Shown here in pieces: positions 7,864 through 17,700 of a DNA stretch of 64,000 bases. The position numbers were made by a program, and so were the translations under genes. The number at the start of each line of letters is the position of its first letter. Positions within the stretch are counted from its first letter, which is position 1. The DNA comes from Clostridia bacterium (lineage in GTDB: Bacteria > Bacillota > Clostridia > Christensenellales > Aristaeellaceae), in NCBI GenBank assembly GCA_017938695.1, contig JAGBBA010000012.1, positions 1 to 64,000 of the forward strand. Reading direction: 5' to 3'. The notes below the pieces were generated by a model, which saw only the letters and a program-made list of their open reading frames with translations, ran no database searches and had not been told where the DNA came from.

Positions 7864-8871
7864 ATGAGCAACATCACCATGCGCGACATCGGCAAAAAAG
7901 TCGGTGTCAGCGCCGTTACCGTATCCAAGGCACTGGCCGGGAAATCCGGCGTCAGCGAGGAGATGCGCCAGCGTATCATCCGGGTGGCGACTGATCTGGG
8001 CTATGTGAACCCCAACACCCTGCATACCCAGCATGCCCGCCGACTGGACGTGGGCATCCTGGTGCCGGATCATTTCTTCTCCGGCGATTCGTTCTACTTC
8101 ACCTTCTACCGCAACCTGGTGCAGGAATTGAGCGACGCGGGCCACTTCGGCCTGATGGAGCTGCTGAGCCAGGAAAGCGACCGCAACCTGGAGCTGCCCA
8201 ACCTGCTGCGCAGCCACCGGGTGGACGCACTGATCCTGCTGGGCCAGCCCAGCCAGGCCTATGTGCGGATGATCGCCAAGCAGGCCCTACCGGTGGTCTT
8301 CCTGGACTTCTACGACGAAGGTGCCCTGGCCGATGCCGTGGTGGGCGACAACACCTACGGCACCTACCGCCTGACCAACCACCTGATCAAGAACGGTCAC
8401 CGGGATATCGGCTTTGTGGGCAATGCCCGGGCCACCAGCTCCATCATGGACCGCTACCTGGGCTTCTACCGCGCCATGCTGGGCCAGGACCTGCCCATCC
8501 GCGAGGAATGCATCGTGATGGACCGTGACCTGCAGGGCGACCTGATCCCCCTGCAATTACCCGAAAAGCTGCCCACCGCCTTCGTGTGCAACTGCGATCT
8601 GGTGGCCACCCGGCTCATTGAGCAGCTGCAGGAAATGGGGCTTCGCGTGCCCGAGGATGTGTCCGTCGTCGGTTTTGACGATTTCACCATCGGCAACAGC
8701 GACCCGTCCTCCCTTACCACCTTCCGGGTGGACCGCCACTCCATGGCACAAATGGCCGTGAAGCTGGTTTCCGACCGCTGCGCCGGTCTGCAGCGTCCCT
8801 TCGGCCGCGTGGTGGTCAGCGGCCAGCCCATCTACCGCGATTCTGAACGGGCCATCCCCGTTGAAGAATAA
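7864..8871 (+). CDS. LacI-family transcriptional regulator of the mannan operon
   Basis: A 335-residue repressor-type protein. The N-terminal helix-turn-helix is ITMRDIGKKVGVSAVTVSKA, followed by the hinge region LGYVNPNTL; a periplasmic-binding-protein-like effector domain fills the rest (VGILVPDHFFSG, DALILLGQPSQ, VSVVGFDDFTIG). It lies within the operon, 30 nt after the epimerase gene, so it would be autoregulated. The likely effector is a mannooligosaccharide or a pathway intermediate; candidate operators at 5535 and 5646 flank the operon promoter. Start supported by AAAGGAGC before ATG. Confidence 0.93.
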   Translation: MSNITMRDIGKKVGVSAVTVSKALAGKSGVSEEMRQRIIRVATDLGYVNPNTLHTQHARRLDVGILVPDHFFSGDSFYFTFYRNLVQELSDAGHFGLMELLSQESDRNLELPNLLRSHRVDALILLGQPSQAYVRMIAKQALPVVFLDFYDEGALADAVVGDNTYGTYRLTNHLIKNGHRDIGFVGNARATSSIMDRYLGFYRAMLGQDLPIREECIVMDRDLQGDLIPLQLPEKLPTAFVCNCDLVATRLIEQLQEMGLRVPEDVSVVGFDDFTIGNSDPSSLTTFRVDRHSMAQMAVKLVSDRCAGLQRPFGRVVVSGQPIYRDSERAIPVEE

Positions 8872-8922
8872 ATTTCTATTGTTACCCCAACTGTCCATAG
8901 AATGAAAGCGAGGAATATCACC

Positions 8923-9954
8923 ATGGCACAGGTCAAGATTCTCAATGCCGGTTCCCTCCCGAACATCCCCTGGCAGGATAAGCCCGCCGATCTGAAGACC
9001 GCCGCTCCCGTGTGGCGTTACACCGAAAACCCCGTTATGGGCCGCAACCCCACCCCCGAAATCGCCCGCATCTTCAACTCCGCTGTCGCTCCCTGGGAGG
9101 ATGGCTTTATCGCAGTGCTGCGCGGCGAGCAGGTCAACGGCGTGCCCTATGTGTACCTGGGCCGCTCCAAGGACGGCATCCACTGGGATGTGGACCGCGA
9201 GAAGGTTCCCTTCGTGGATGACAACGGCAACCCCAAGATGCCCCACTATGCTTATGACCCCCGCCTGGTGAAGGTGGACGACACCTACTATATCATCTGG
9301 TGCACCGATTTCTTCGGCGCGTCCATCGGCATGGCCAAGACCAAGGACTTCAAGACCTTCACCCGTATCGAAAACCCCTTCATCCCCTTCAACCGCAACG
9401 CCGTGCTCTTCCCCCGCAAGATAGGCGGCATGTTCAAGATGATGTCCCGTCCCTCCGACTCCGGCCACACCCCCTTCGGCGACATCTTCGTGTCCGAATC
9501 CCCCGACATGGAGTACTGGGGACATCACCGTCATGTGATGGGCCGCGGCTCCAAGTGGTGGGAGTCCGTGAAGATCGGCTCCGGTGCTGCTCCCATTGAA
9601 ACCACCGAAGGCTGGCTGCTGTTCTATCACGGCGTGGCCACCACCTGCAACGGCTTTGTGTACTCCATGGGCGGCGCCATCCTGGACATCAACGAGCCCA
9701 GCAAGGTGCTCTACCGCTGCGAGAACCACCTGCTGACCCCCGAAGAGCCCTATGAAACCACCGGCTTCGTGCCCAACGTGGTCTTCCCCTGCGCCACCCT
9801 GCAGGATGAGGACACCGGCCGCATCGCCATCTACTACGGTGCCGCCGACACCAACGTGGGCCTGGCCTTCACCACCGTGGACGAGATCGTTGCCTACATC
9901 AAGGAGCACTCCGACCTGCAGTGGGGCGACGACGTGGCTGATGTGGATTACTAA
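8923..9954 (+). CDS. GH130_2 beta-1,4-mannooligosaccharide phosphorylase
   Basis: Phosphorolyses the non-reducing mannose from mannooligosaccharides to give mannose 1-phosphate. A five-bladed propeller of 343 residues; the start at 8923 (MAQVKILNAG) is preferred because AAAGCGAGG lies just upstream, inside a longer frame from 8902. The GH130 signatures are NPVMGRNPTPEIARIFNSAV, the catalytic acid D112 in HYAYDPRLV, a phosphate-binding WWESVKIGSGAAP stretch and a late FPCATLQDEDTGRIAIYYG. The length and N-terminal pattern resemble the R. albus RaMP2 branch (GH130_2) rather than the 390-residue mannosylglucose phosphorylase branch encoded next door. The subfamily call is inference. Confidence 0.85.
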   Translation: MAQVKILNAGSLPNIPWQDKPADLKTAAPVWRYTENPVMGRNPTPEIARIFNSAVAPWEDGFIAVLRGEQVNGVPYVYLGRSKDGIHWDVDREKVPFVDDNGNPKMPHYAYDPRLVKVDDTYYIIWCTDFFGASIGMAKTKDFKTFTRIENPFIPFNRNAVLFPRKIGGMFKMMSRPSDSGHTPFGDIFVSESPDMEYWGHHRHVMGRGSKWWESVKIGSGAAPIETTEGWLLFYHGVATTCNGFVYSMGGAILDINEPSKVLYRCENHLLTPEEPYETTGFVPNVVFPCATLQDEDTGRIAIYYGAADTNVGLAFTTVDEIVAYIKEHSDLQWGDDVADVDY

Positions 9955-10000
9955 TCCACATCAGCAATGCTGAATGCTGAATTTTAAAGGAGGCACTCCT

Positions 10001-11173
10001 ATGCAGCCCCGTTCCTTTTCATCTTTGATGGAGGCCTACGAGCGGCTCGTGGCCCGGCCCAATCCGGTGAACGAGCACTTCTACAACGGCCTGTTCAACC
10101 GCTATGCTTATCCTGTGCTCACCCGCGAGCACATTCCGCCCTTCTGGATGTATGATGCTGATCCCGAAAGCAATCCTTTCATGATGCAGCGTCTGGGCAT
10201 CAACGCCACGCTGAACGCCGGTGCCATCAAGCTGAACGGCAAGTACTGCATGGTGGTGCGCGTGGAAGGCATGGACCGCAAGTCCTTCTTCGCCGTGGCC
10301 GAGAGCGATAAGCCCACCGAGGGCTTCCGCTTCCGCGACTATCCCGTGGTGCTGCCCGACACCTGCGCTGAGGAAACCAATGTGTACGACATGCGCCTCA
10401 CCCAGCATGAGGACGGCTGGATCTACGGCGTGTTCTGCTCCGAGAGCAAGGACACCTCCAACCCCGACCTGTCTGCTGCTGTGGCTGCGGCTGGCATCGT
10501 GCGCACCAAGGACCTGGAAACCTGGGAGCGTCTGCCCAACCTGGTCACCCTGCGCTCTCCCCAGCAGCGCAACGTGGTGCTGCATCCCGAATTTGTGGAT
10601 GGCCAGTACGCCTTCTACACCCGTCCCATGGATGACTTTATCGAGACCGGCTCCGGCGGCGGCATCGGCTTTGGCCTGTGCAAGGACATCACCAACGCCG
10701 TCATCGACGAGGAGAAGATCATCTCCGCCCGCAAGTACCACACCATCACCGAAAGCAAGAACGGTGCCGGTGCCACCCCCATCAAGTGCGACAAGGGCTG
10801 GATCCACATCGCCCACGGCGTGCGCAACACCGCCGCCGGCCTGCGCTATGTGCTCTATGCCTTTATGACCGACCTGAACGACCCTTCCAAGGTCATCGCC
10901 GAGCCCAGCGGCATGCTGCTGGGACCCATGGGCCGCGAACGCGTGGGCGATGTGAGCAACGTGACCTTCTGCAACGGTGCCATTGCGGATGACGACGGCA
11001 AGATCTACATCTACTACGCTTCCTCCGACACCCGTATGCACGTGGCCGAGACCGATGTGGACCGCCTGTGCGACTACCTGCTGAACACCCCCAAGGATCC
11101 CCTGCGCAGCCCCGACTGCGTGAAGCAGCGCTGCGCCTTGATCGAAAAGAACCTGAAGTTCCTGGGGAGGTAA
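10001..11173 (+). CDS. GH130_1 mannosyl-1,4-glucose phosphorylase
   Basis: Converts beta-1,4-mannosylglucose plus phosphate to mannose 1-phosphate and glucose, the last step after 2-epimerisation. The start at 10001 ([10 protein letters not shown]) has AAAGGAGG 7 nt upstream; an ATG at 9974 precedes that site and lacks one. It has 390 residues, the usual length of GH130_1. D130 in [14 protein letters not shown] corresponds to the catalytic aspartate D131 of the Bacteroides enzyme. The phosphate/substrate segment [18 protein letters not shown] and the terminal [14 protein letters not shown] are family hallmarks. It lies 46 nt after the GH130_2 gene and 6 nt before the esterase. Confidence 0.88.
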   Translation: MQPRSFSSLMEAYERLVARPNPVNEHFYNGLFNRYAYPVLTREHIPPFWMYDADPESNPFMMQRLGINATLNAGAIKLNGKYCMVVRVEGMDRKSFFAVAESDKPTEGFRFRDYPVVLPDTCAEETNVYDMRLTQHEDGWIYGVFCSESKDTSNPDLSAAVAAAGIVRTKDLETWERLPNLVTLRSPQQRNVVLHPEFVDGQYAFYTRPMDDFIETGSGGGIGFGLCKDITNAVIDEEKIISARKYHTITESKNGAGATPIKCDKGWIHIAHGVRNTAAGLRYVLYAFMTDLNDPSKVIAEPSGMLLGPMGRERVGDVSNVTFCNGAIADDDGKIYIYYASSDTRMHVAETDVDRLCDYLLNTPKDPLRSPDCVKQRCALIEKNLKFLGR

Positions 11174-11179
11174 CAAGCG

Positions 11180-12667
11180 ATGCTGAAACTTGCACCCCTT
11201 TTCGGCAACGGTGCCGTGCTGTGCCGGGGCAAGGAGATCCGCATCTTTGGCGAGGCTGAAAACGGCCGTACCATCACCGTGACCCTGGGCGATGCCTCCT
11301 GTGTGTGCACCGCCCGGGAGGGCCGTTTCCTGGCCCGCCTGGCCCCCATGGAGGCTGCCACCGGCCTGACCCTCACCGTCACCGACGGCGCGGACACCGT
11401 GACCTCCACGGACATCGCCATCGGTGAAGTGTACCTGGCTGGCGGCCAGAGCAACATGGAGCTGGAGCTGCAAAACGCCGATGAAGGTCAGCAGCTCATC
11501 GCCGCCCACAACGACCCCGACCTGCGCTACTTCAACGTGCCCAAGAAGTCCGTGTGGAACGCGGACGCCATCCAGCACAACGAATGGAGCCACTGGGAGA
11601 AGGTCGTGCCCGGCAACGCCCGGGACATGTCCGCCGTGGCCTACTTCTTCGCCCGGAAGCTCCGTGAAAAGTTGGGCGTGCCCGTGGGCATCATCGACTG
11701 CTACTGGGGCGGCACCTCCATCACCTGCTGGATGGACGAGGACGCTCTGGCTGCCACGTCCGAGGGCCAGCGGTACATGGACGATTACGCCGCCCAGTCC
11801 GCAGGCAAAACCATGGCGCAGTGGCAGAAGGAAGAAGACGCCTTCCAGGCCGAAATGGCCGAGTGGAACGGCAAGGTGGCCCAGCTCAAGCAGGAGAACC
11901 CTGCCATTGAGTGGCCGGAGATCAACGAAAAGGCCGGTCTGTGCCCCTGGCATCCCCCGGTGGGCCCCGGCTCCCCCTACCGTCCGTCCGGTCTGGCCCA
12001 TACCATGGTGGAACGGGTCATCCCTGCCACGCTGACGGGCATCATCTTCTACCAGGGCGAGGAAGATTCCGGCAAAACCACCCGTTACGATGTGCTGATG
12101 GATTCCCTCATCCGCACCTGGCGCAAGTGGTTCATGGACGAGGAGCTGCCCTTCCTGTTTGTGCAGCTGCCCGTGTGGATCAACAATGGTGAAACCGATC
12201 CCCGCAACTGGCCCGTGCTGCGCCACGCCCAGGAGCTGGCCTGGCGGCGCAACCGCCGCACCGGCATGGCCTGCATCGTCGACTGCGGCGAATATGACAA
12301 CATCCACCCCACCGACAAGCGCACCGTGGGCGAGCGTCTCTTTGAGCAGGCCCGCACGGTGGTCTACGGCGAAGAGGGCGAATGCTCGCCCCGGGCCGTG
12401 AGCAAGCACACCACGGGCAGCACCCTGGTGGTGAAGCTCACCGCACCGGTGGTCATCCGCGGCGAAGAAAAGGCCAAGTACCTGGAAATCGCTGGCGAGG
12501 ATGGCATCTACCACGAAGCCGAGGCCGCCATCGACGACTGCACCCTGCGCCTGACCTGCGCCGATGTGCCGAACCCGGTTTCCGCCCGTTACGCCCACTG
12601 GAACTGGTGCGTGGTGAACCTCTTCGGCGAAAACGGTTTGCCCCTGGCACCGTTTATCTTGGCATAA
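11180..12667 (+). CDS. SGNH acetylesterase (sialate O-acetylesterase-like), probable acetylmannan esterase
   Basis: A 495-residue serine esterase of the SASA/DUF303 type. Block I is LAGGQSNMELEL with the nucleophile S91; a Gly block is in FYQGEEDSGKTTRYD and the catalytic His in NIHPTDKRTVGERL. An N-terminal beta-sandwich region (about 1-80) precedes the hydrolase, and a C-terminal beta domain follows from about residue 400. No signal peptide, so it would deacetylate imported oligosaccharides. It closes the mannan operon 6 nt after GH130_1, matching the known pairing of acetylesterases with epimerase/GH130 pathways in Roseburia, although this protein is not obviously of the CE2 or CE17 type. 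Confidence 0.85.
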   Translation: MLKLAPLFGNGAVLCRGKEIRIFGEAENGRTITVTLGDASCVCTAREGRFLARLAPMEAATGLTLTVTDGADTVTSTDIAIGEVYLAGGQSNMELELQNADEGQQLIAAHNDPDLRYFNVPKKSVWNADAIQHNEWSHWEKVVPGNARDMSAVAYFFARKLREKLGVPVGIIDCYWGGTSITCWMDEDALAATSEGQRYMDDYAAQSAGKTMAQWQKEEDAFQAEMAEWNGKVAQLKQENPAIEWPEINEKAGLCPWHPPVGPGSPYRPSGLAHTMVERVIPATLTGIIFYQGEEDSGKTTRYDVLMDSLIRTWRKWFMDEELPFLFVQLPVWINNGETDPRNWPVLRHAQELAWRRNRRTGMACIVDCGEYDNIHPTDKRTVGERLFEQARTVVYGEEGECSPRAVSKHTTGSTLVVKLTAPVVIRGEEKAKYLEIAGEDGIYHEAEAAIDDCTLRLTCADVPNPVSARYAHWNWCVVNLFGENGLPLAPFILA

Positions 12668-12673
12668 ATCAGC

Positions 12674-12704
12674 AAAGACAAGGCATGTTCGCCTTGTCTT
12701 TTTC
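12674..12704 (+). terminator. intrinsic terminator of the mannan operon
   Basis: AAAGACAAGGC and GCCTTGTCTTT form an 11-bp stem with a 6-nt loop followed by a T-rich tract. It starts a few bases after the esterase stop. Confidence 0.85.
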
Positions 12705-12722
12705 TTTGCCATGTGCTATACT
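12694..12722 (+). promoter_or_regulatory. promoter of the NUDIX gene
   Basis: TTGTCT (12694-12699), a 17-nt spacer and TATACT (12717-12722). The -35 box lies in the 3' arm of the preceding terminator, a compact arrangement. Confidence 0.55.
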
Positions 12723-12758
12723 CAACAGGAACAAACGTTCCTTCAGGAAGTGACGCAC

Positions 12759-13172
12759 ATGAAATACAGCAAGATTTTCCCCCTGGACACCTTCCCTGCC
12801 CCCAAGTATGTGGTGACCTTCGCCCGTTACCAGGGGCAGTGGCTGTTCTCCCGGCACCGCAGCCGCACCACCTGGGAGACCCAGGGCGGCCACATCGAGG
12901 AAGGCGAAACCGCCCTGGATGCCGCCCGCCGGGAGCTCTACGAAGAAAGCGGCGCGACGGAATTCACCATCACACCGCTGTTCGATTACTGGCACGGCGA
13001 CCGCACCGGCAGCGGCGTGGGCGTGGTGTTCCTGGCGGAGATCACCGCCCTGGGGCCCCTGCCCGAAAGCGAAATGGCGGAAGTACGCTGCTTTGACACC
13101 CTGCCGGACAACGTGACCTACCCGGACATCACCCCATACTTATTTGATGCCATCACAAAAGGCTGTCCATAA
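12759..13172 (+). CDS. NUDIX hydrolase
   Basis: A 137-residue nucleoside-diphosphate-linked-X hydrolase. The Nudix box GX5EX7REUXEEXGU is complete, from GGHIEEGETALDAARREL to YEESGA (about residues 46-69). It precedes an acidic C-terminal region. Substrate specificity cannot be read; the small size fits 8-oxo-dGTP or nucleotide-sugar house-cleaning types. The start at 12759 is chosen because CAGGAAG precedes it. The gene is monocistronic with its own promoter and a terminator that begins inside the last codons. Confidence 0.9.
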   Translation: MKYSKIFPLDTFPAPKYVVTFARYQGQWLFSRHRSRTTWETQGGHIEEGETALDAARRELYEESGATEFTITPLFDYWHGDRTGSGVGVVFLAEITALGPLPESEMAEVRCFDTLPDNVTYPDITPYLFDAITKGCP

Positions 13173-13184
13173 CGGACAGCCTTT
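13158..13184. terminator. bidirectional terminator between NUDIX and MATE genes
   Basis: AAAGGCTGTCC and GGACAGCCTTT form an 11-bp stem with loop ATAAC that includes the NUDIX stop codon. The A/T tracts on both sides suit convergent genes. Confidence 0.75.
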
Positions 13185-13207
13185 CATTCATCATTCATAA
13201 TTCATCA

Positions 13208-14572
13208 TTAAACCTTGTCTTCCATCCCCTTCATCTTCTTCAGCACCTTCCCTGCCACGATCCAGGCCAGCACAAAGGCAAACACATCCGCCACGGGCTG
13301 GGCGCACTGGATGCCCGTCAGGCCCAGCAGACGGGGCAGGATCAGCAACGCCGGGATCAGGAACAACCCCTGCCGGGCGATGGAGATCACCGTGGCACTC
13401 ATGCCGTAACCGATGGACTGGGTGAACATGTTGCTGATGACGATGAAGCCCCACAGGGGCACGGTAATCAGCTGCAGCTGCAATGCCAGCGTGCCGATGG
13501 CGATGACCTCCGGGTCGTCCCGACGGAACACGGTGACGATGGGCTCGGCGAAGATCAGCGCGATCACGCCCAGCACGATCAGGATCACCGTGGTCACCTT
13601 CACGCAATACCAGAAGGCCTCCCGCACGCGGCTGTACCGCCCGGCACCGAAGGAGAAGCCGCACACCGGCTGGAAGCCCTGGCCAAAGCCGATCACCGAG
13701 GAATTGACGAACATCACAAACCGGCCCACAATGGACATGGCCGCAATAGCTGCATCGCCATAGACACCGGCGGTGGTGTTCAGCAGGATGTTGCTCACGC
13801 TGGCAATGCCCTGGCGGCCCAGGGAGGGGAAGCCGGTGTACAGGATCTTGCCGTAAATCTTCAACGAAGGCTTGAAGTCCTTGACGCGGATGGAGATAGC
13901 GTCCGGCCGGGTGGTGGTCATGTACAGCAGGATAGCGAAGCTCACCACCTGGCTGATGGCGGTAGCAATGGCCGCGCCCGCCGTGCCCAGCCCCATGCCG
14001 AAGATCAGGATGGGGTCCAGCACCATGTTCAGCAGGCCGCCGGTGACCATGCCGATCATGCCATAGGTGGCCAGGCCCTCAAAGCGCAGGAAGTTGTTCA
14101 TCACAAAGGAGCACATCTGGAAGGGTGTGGCGTAGAAAATGTAGGTGGCGTAATCCTTGGCATAGGGGGCGATGGTTTCCGTCGCGCCCAGGAAGCGCAC
14201 CAGCCAGTCGATGTTGCTCAGGCCCAGCACGGTGATCACCAGGCCCACCGCAAAGCCCGTGAAGAAGCCCACCGACACATACCGGCGGCCCTCCTGCTCG
14301 TCCCCTGCGCCCAGACAGCGGGACAGATTGGCTCCGCTGCCCATGCCGATGGTGAAGGCGATGGCCTGGATGATGGACATGGCCGAAAAAATAACGCCCA
14401 CCGCACCGGAGGCCGACGTGCCGATCTGGCTGACGAAGAAGGTATCCGCCATGTTGTAGATGGTGGTGATCAGCATGGAGAAGATGGTTGGCACCGCCAG
14501 GTGAGGGATCACCTTGTTCACCGGCTGGTTCAGCAGCATATCGTTGCGCTGCTCGCGGGTCATGGTTTTCAT
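13208..14572 (-). CDS. MATE-family efflux transporter
   Basis: A 454-residue multidrug/toxin extrusion type exporter with about twelve membrane helices. The N-terminal LLNQPVNKVIPHLAVPTIFS and the ADTFFVSQIGTSASGAVGVI segment (first helices of the N-lobe) are typical, with a matching second-lobe repeat (LYTGFPSLGRQGIASVSNIL and GDAAIAAMSIVGR). Energy comes from Na+ or H+ gradients. The ATG at 14572 follows CCGAGG. The substrate is unknown. It is convergent with the NUDIX gene and divergent from the large phosphorylase gene. Confidence 0.92.
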   Translation of the reverse strand: MKTMTREQRNDMLLNQPVNKVIPHLAVPTIFSMLITTIYNMADTFFVSQIGTSASGAVGVIFSAMSIIQAIAFTIGMGSGANLSRCLGAGDEQEGRRYVSVGFFTGFAVGLVITVLGLSNIDWLVRFLGATETIAPYAKDYATYIFYATPFQMCSFVMNNFLRFEGLATYGMIGMVTGGLLNMVLDPILIFGMGLGTAGAAIATAISQVVSFAILLYMTTTRPDAISIRVKDFKPSLKIYGKILYTGFPSLGRQGIASVSNILLNTTAGVYGDAAIAAMSIVGRFVMFVNSSVIGFGQGFQPVCGFSFGAGRYSRVREAFWYCVKVTTVILIVLGVIALIFAEPIVTVFRRDDPEVIAIGTLALQLQLITVPLWGFIVISNMFTQSIGYGMSATVISIARQGLFLIPALLILPRLLGLTGIQCAQPVADVFAFVLAWIVAGKVLKKMKGMEDKV

Positions 14573-14641
14573 CAAACAACCTCGGTTCTCAAATCAACTT
14601 TCCCGGAAGAGTTCGACGCGCCGCCGCCCGTTTCCTGCCGC

Positions 14642-14670
14642 TTGACAGATCATCCCCCTTCCATTATGAT
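14642..14670 (+). promoter_or_regulatory. sigma-70 promoter of the large phosphorylase gene
   Basis: TTGACA (14642-14647), 17-nt spacer, TATGAT (14665-14670). The leader is only about 30 nt. Confidence 0.8.
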
Positions 14671-14706
14671 GACAGTATATGAAATTCCGCTTCTGAGGTG
14701 AATACC

Positions 14707-17700
14707 ATGCTGGATCATACCGGACGCTACACCATTGAAAATTACGGGCGCATGGAGCCTTTCTGCTCGTTCCTGCCAGGCATCGGCGGCGAAAAGGGCG
14801 TGCCCATGTGGTGCTATTATGTCAACCGCGGCCAGTGCGTTTCCTCCTTCGGCATCGAGGACAAGGATCATGCCATCATGGAGTTCTTCCCGGCGCATCA
14901 GGCCTATCAGTACACCTCCCGGGTGGGCTGGCGCACCTTTCTGAAGGTGAACGGTGCCTTTGTGGAGCCCTTTGCCGATGCCGCCACCCCCCAGGCCATG
15001 CACATCGGCATGAACGACCTGCGCATCACCGATACCGTGGCCGGGCTGAAGATGGACGTAACCTACTTCACCCTGCCTGAGGAGCGCGCCGCCGCCCTGG
15101 TGCGCAAGGTGACCATCACCAACACCACCAACGCCCCCATGGCCATCGACATGCTGGACGGCATGCCCGCCTTGCTGCCCTTCGGGCTGAACCTGCACTC
15201 CGTCAAGCACATGACGCAGACCGCCAAGGCCTGGCTCCAGGCTGAGGAAACCCACGGCCCCATCACCTTCTACCGCACCCGCGCCTCCATGGAGGACACC
15301 AGCGATGTGCAGCAGGTGCTGGGCGTGAATTTCTCCACCGCCCTGGTGGAAGAAGGCGGCCAGGTGCAGGTGTATGTGGATCCCCGGCATGTGTTCGGCT
15401 ACGACACCGCCCTGGAAAAGCCCCGGGGCTTCCTGGACAAGCCCTATGCCCAGTGGGCCGCCATGCCCGAGGTGACGCAGAACATCATTCCCTGCTGTTT
15501 CTACGGCCGTCAGCTGACCCTGCAAGGCGGCGAAAGCACCAGCCACATGATCGTGGTGGGCCAGGCTGAGAGCAAGGACCGCGCCCGCGCCGCCTGCCAG
15601 CGGCTGACCTGGCCCGTGCTGGAGCAAAAGCTGCTCCGCGCCGATGAAATGGCCTGGCAGCTCACCGATGCCATCGCCTCCAAAACCGCCGATCCGGTGT
15701 TCGACATGTACAGCCGGCAAACCTACCTGGACAACCTCCTGCGCGGCGGCACCCCGGTGACCCTGCCCGGCGGCAAGGTGGTGTACCTCTACTCCCGCAA
15801 GCACGGCGACCCGGAGCGCGACTACAACGCCTTCCGCATGCGCCCGGAATACTACTCCCAGGGCAACGGCAACTTCCGCGACGTGAACCAGAACCGCCGC
15901 TGCGACGTGCTGTTCACCCCCCAGGTGGCCCAGCGGAACATCCGCATGTTTTATAGCCTTCTGCAGCTGGACGGCTACAACCCCCTGGTGGTGGAATACG
16001 TCCAGTACACCCTTGACGCTGCCGCCCAAAGCAAGCTCCTGTCCCTGGTAGAAGAAAGCTCCCGCGCCGACGCGGCCAAGCTGCTTTCCGGCACCTTCAC
16101 CCCCGGCCAGCTGGCCATGGCGGCGGAGGACTGGGCCCTTGCCTGCCCGGCGGAGGAGTTCTTCGCCCAGGCCATCGCCATGAGCCAGGAGGGCGTGACC
16201 GCCACCTTCGGCGAGGGCTACTGGAGCGACCACTGGACCTACAACCTGGACCAGATCGAAACCTACGCCAGCGTGTATCCCGAAAACGAGGAGCAGCTGC
16301 TCTACGGGGATGATTCCTTCACCTGGTTCCTCTCCCCCGAAACCCTGCTGCCCCGGGCCAAGCGTTACGTCGCCACCGATCGCGGCGTGCGCCAGTATGC
16401 CTTCCTGGAAAAGCGTCCGGTGGACGGTTCCCTGCAAAAGGATGCCCAGGGCCAGGTGCTCCACGCCACGCTGATGGAGAAGCTCCTGACCCTGCTGGCC
16501 GCCAAGACCGCCACCCTGGACCCCTACGGCATGGGCGTGGAAATGGAGGGCGGCAAGCCCGGCTGGTATGACGCCCTCAACGGCTTGCCCGGCCTGCTGG
16601 GTTCCTCCATGCCCGAGGCCCTCGAACTGGCCCGCGTGCTGGATTACACCCTGGCCCGTGCCCGGCAGTATGGCCGCAGCGTAAACCTGCTGGCAGAGGC
16701 CGCTCAGCTGGCCCGAGCCATCACCGCCGTTTTGAAGGACACCGAAGCCACCTGGCGCAAGGAGGGCGAGATCCTCTCCGTGTGGAACGCCCTGTGCGAC
16801 GCCAAGGAAGCCTACCGCGCCCAGGTGCGTGAGCGCGTTTCCGGCGAAAAGGTCGAGCTTTCTGCCGAAGAAATCGCGGACATGCTGGAGCTGTGGTCTG
16901 CCTATGTGCACCAGGGCGTAGCCAAGGCCATGGCCATCGGCGGCGGCCTGTGCCCCACCTATTTCGCCTACGACGTGACCAGCTACACCCAGGACGAAGC
17001 CGGGCTGCATCCCACCGCCTTTGCCCTGCGGCCCATGCCCAACTTCTTAGAGGGCCAGGTGCGCTACCTGCGCCTGAACCTGCCCATGGAGGAAAAGCAC
17101 CGCCTGGTGGACGCCGTCCGCCGCAGCCGCCTGTACGACCAGAAGCTGAACATGTACAAGGTCAACGCCGCCCTGGGCGAAGCCTCCTACGAGATCGGCC
17201 GCGCCCACGCCTTCACCCCCGGCTGGCTGGAAAACGAGAGCGTGTGGCTCCACATGGAATACAAGTACCTGCTGGAGCTGCTCCGCGCCGGGCTGTACCA
17301 GGACTTCATGGCCGACTTCCATCTGGCAGCCGTGCCCTTCCTTGACCCGGCCATGTACGGCCGCAGCCCCTTGGAGAATTCCTCCTTCATCGCCTCCAGC
17401 GCGAACCCCGACCCCGCCATCCACGGCAAGGGCTTTGTGGCGCGCCTGAGCGGCTCCACGGCGGAGTTCCTGTCCATCTGGCAGATCATGATGCTGGGCG
17501 AGACCCTCTTCACCCTGCAAGACGGCCAGCTGGCCCTGACCCTGCTGCCCCTGCTGCCCGAATACCTCACCCGGGGCTGCGAAACCATCGAGGCCACCCT
17601 GCTGGGCAAAACCAAGGTGGTCTACCATATCCAGCCCGGCAAGGCCTACATCCCCGGCCAGTATGCGCTGGCGGATGCCGCCGTCACCTGGCAGGACGGC

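Noticed and set aside
5653-8217. Very long open reading frame antisense to the mannanase, epimerase and regulator genes
   Set aside because: It is the by-product of GC-rich third positions; the + strand genes carry catalytic motifs, RBS and normal codon use, while the antisense protein has low-complexity His/Gly-rich sequence and no RBS.
10019-12712. Long antisense frame of about 900 codons across GH130_1 and the esterase
   Set aside because: Same effect of codon bias; no known domain, and the sense genes are well supported.
12711-12758. Upstream start for the NUDIX gene
   Set aside because: It would include the -10 box, and the Shine-Dalgarno-like CAGGAAG fits the ATG at 12759.
14650-17010. 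Long antisense frame across the phosphorylase gene
   Set aside because: Composition (Gly/His/Val rich) and lack of motif show it to be a shadow.
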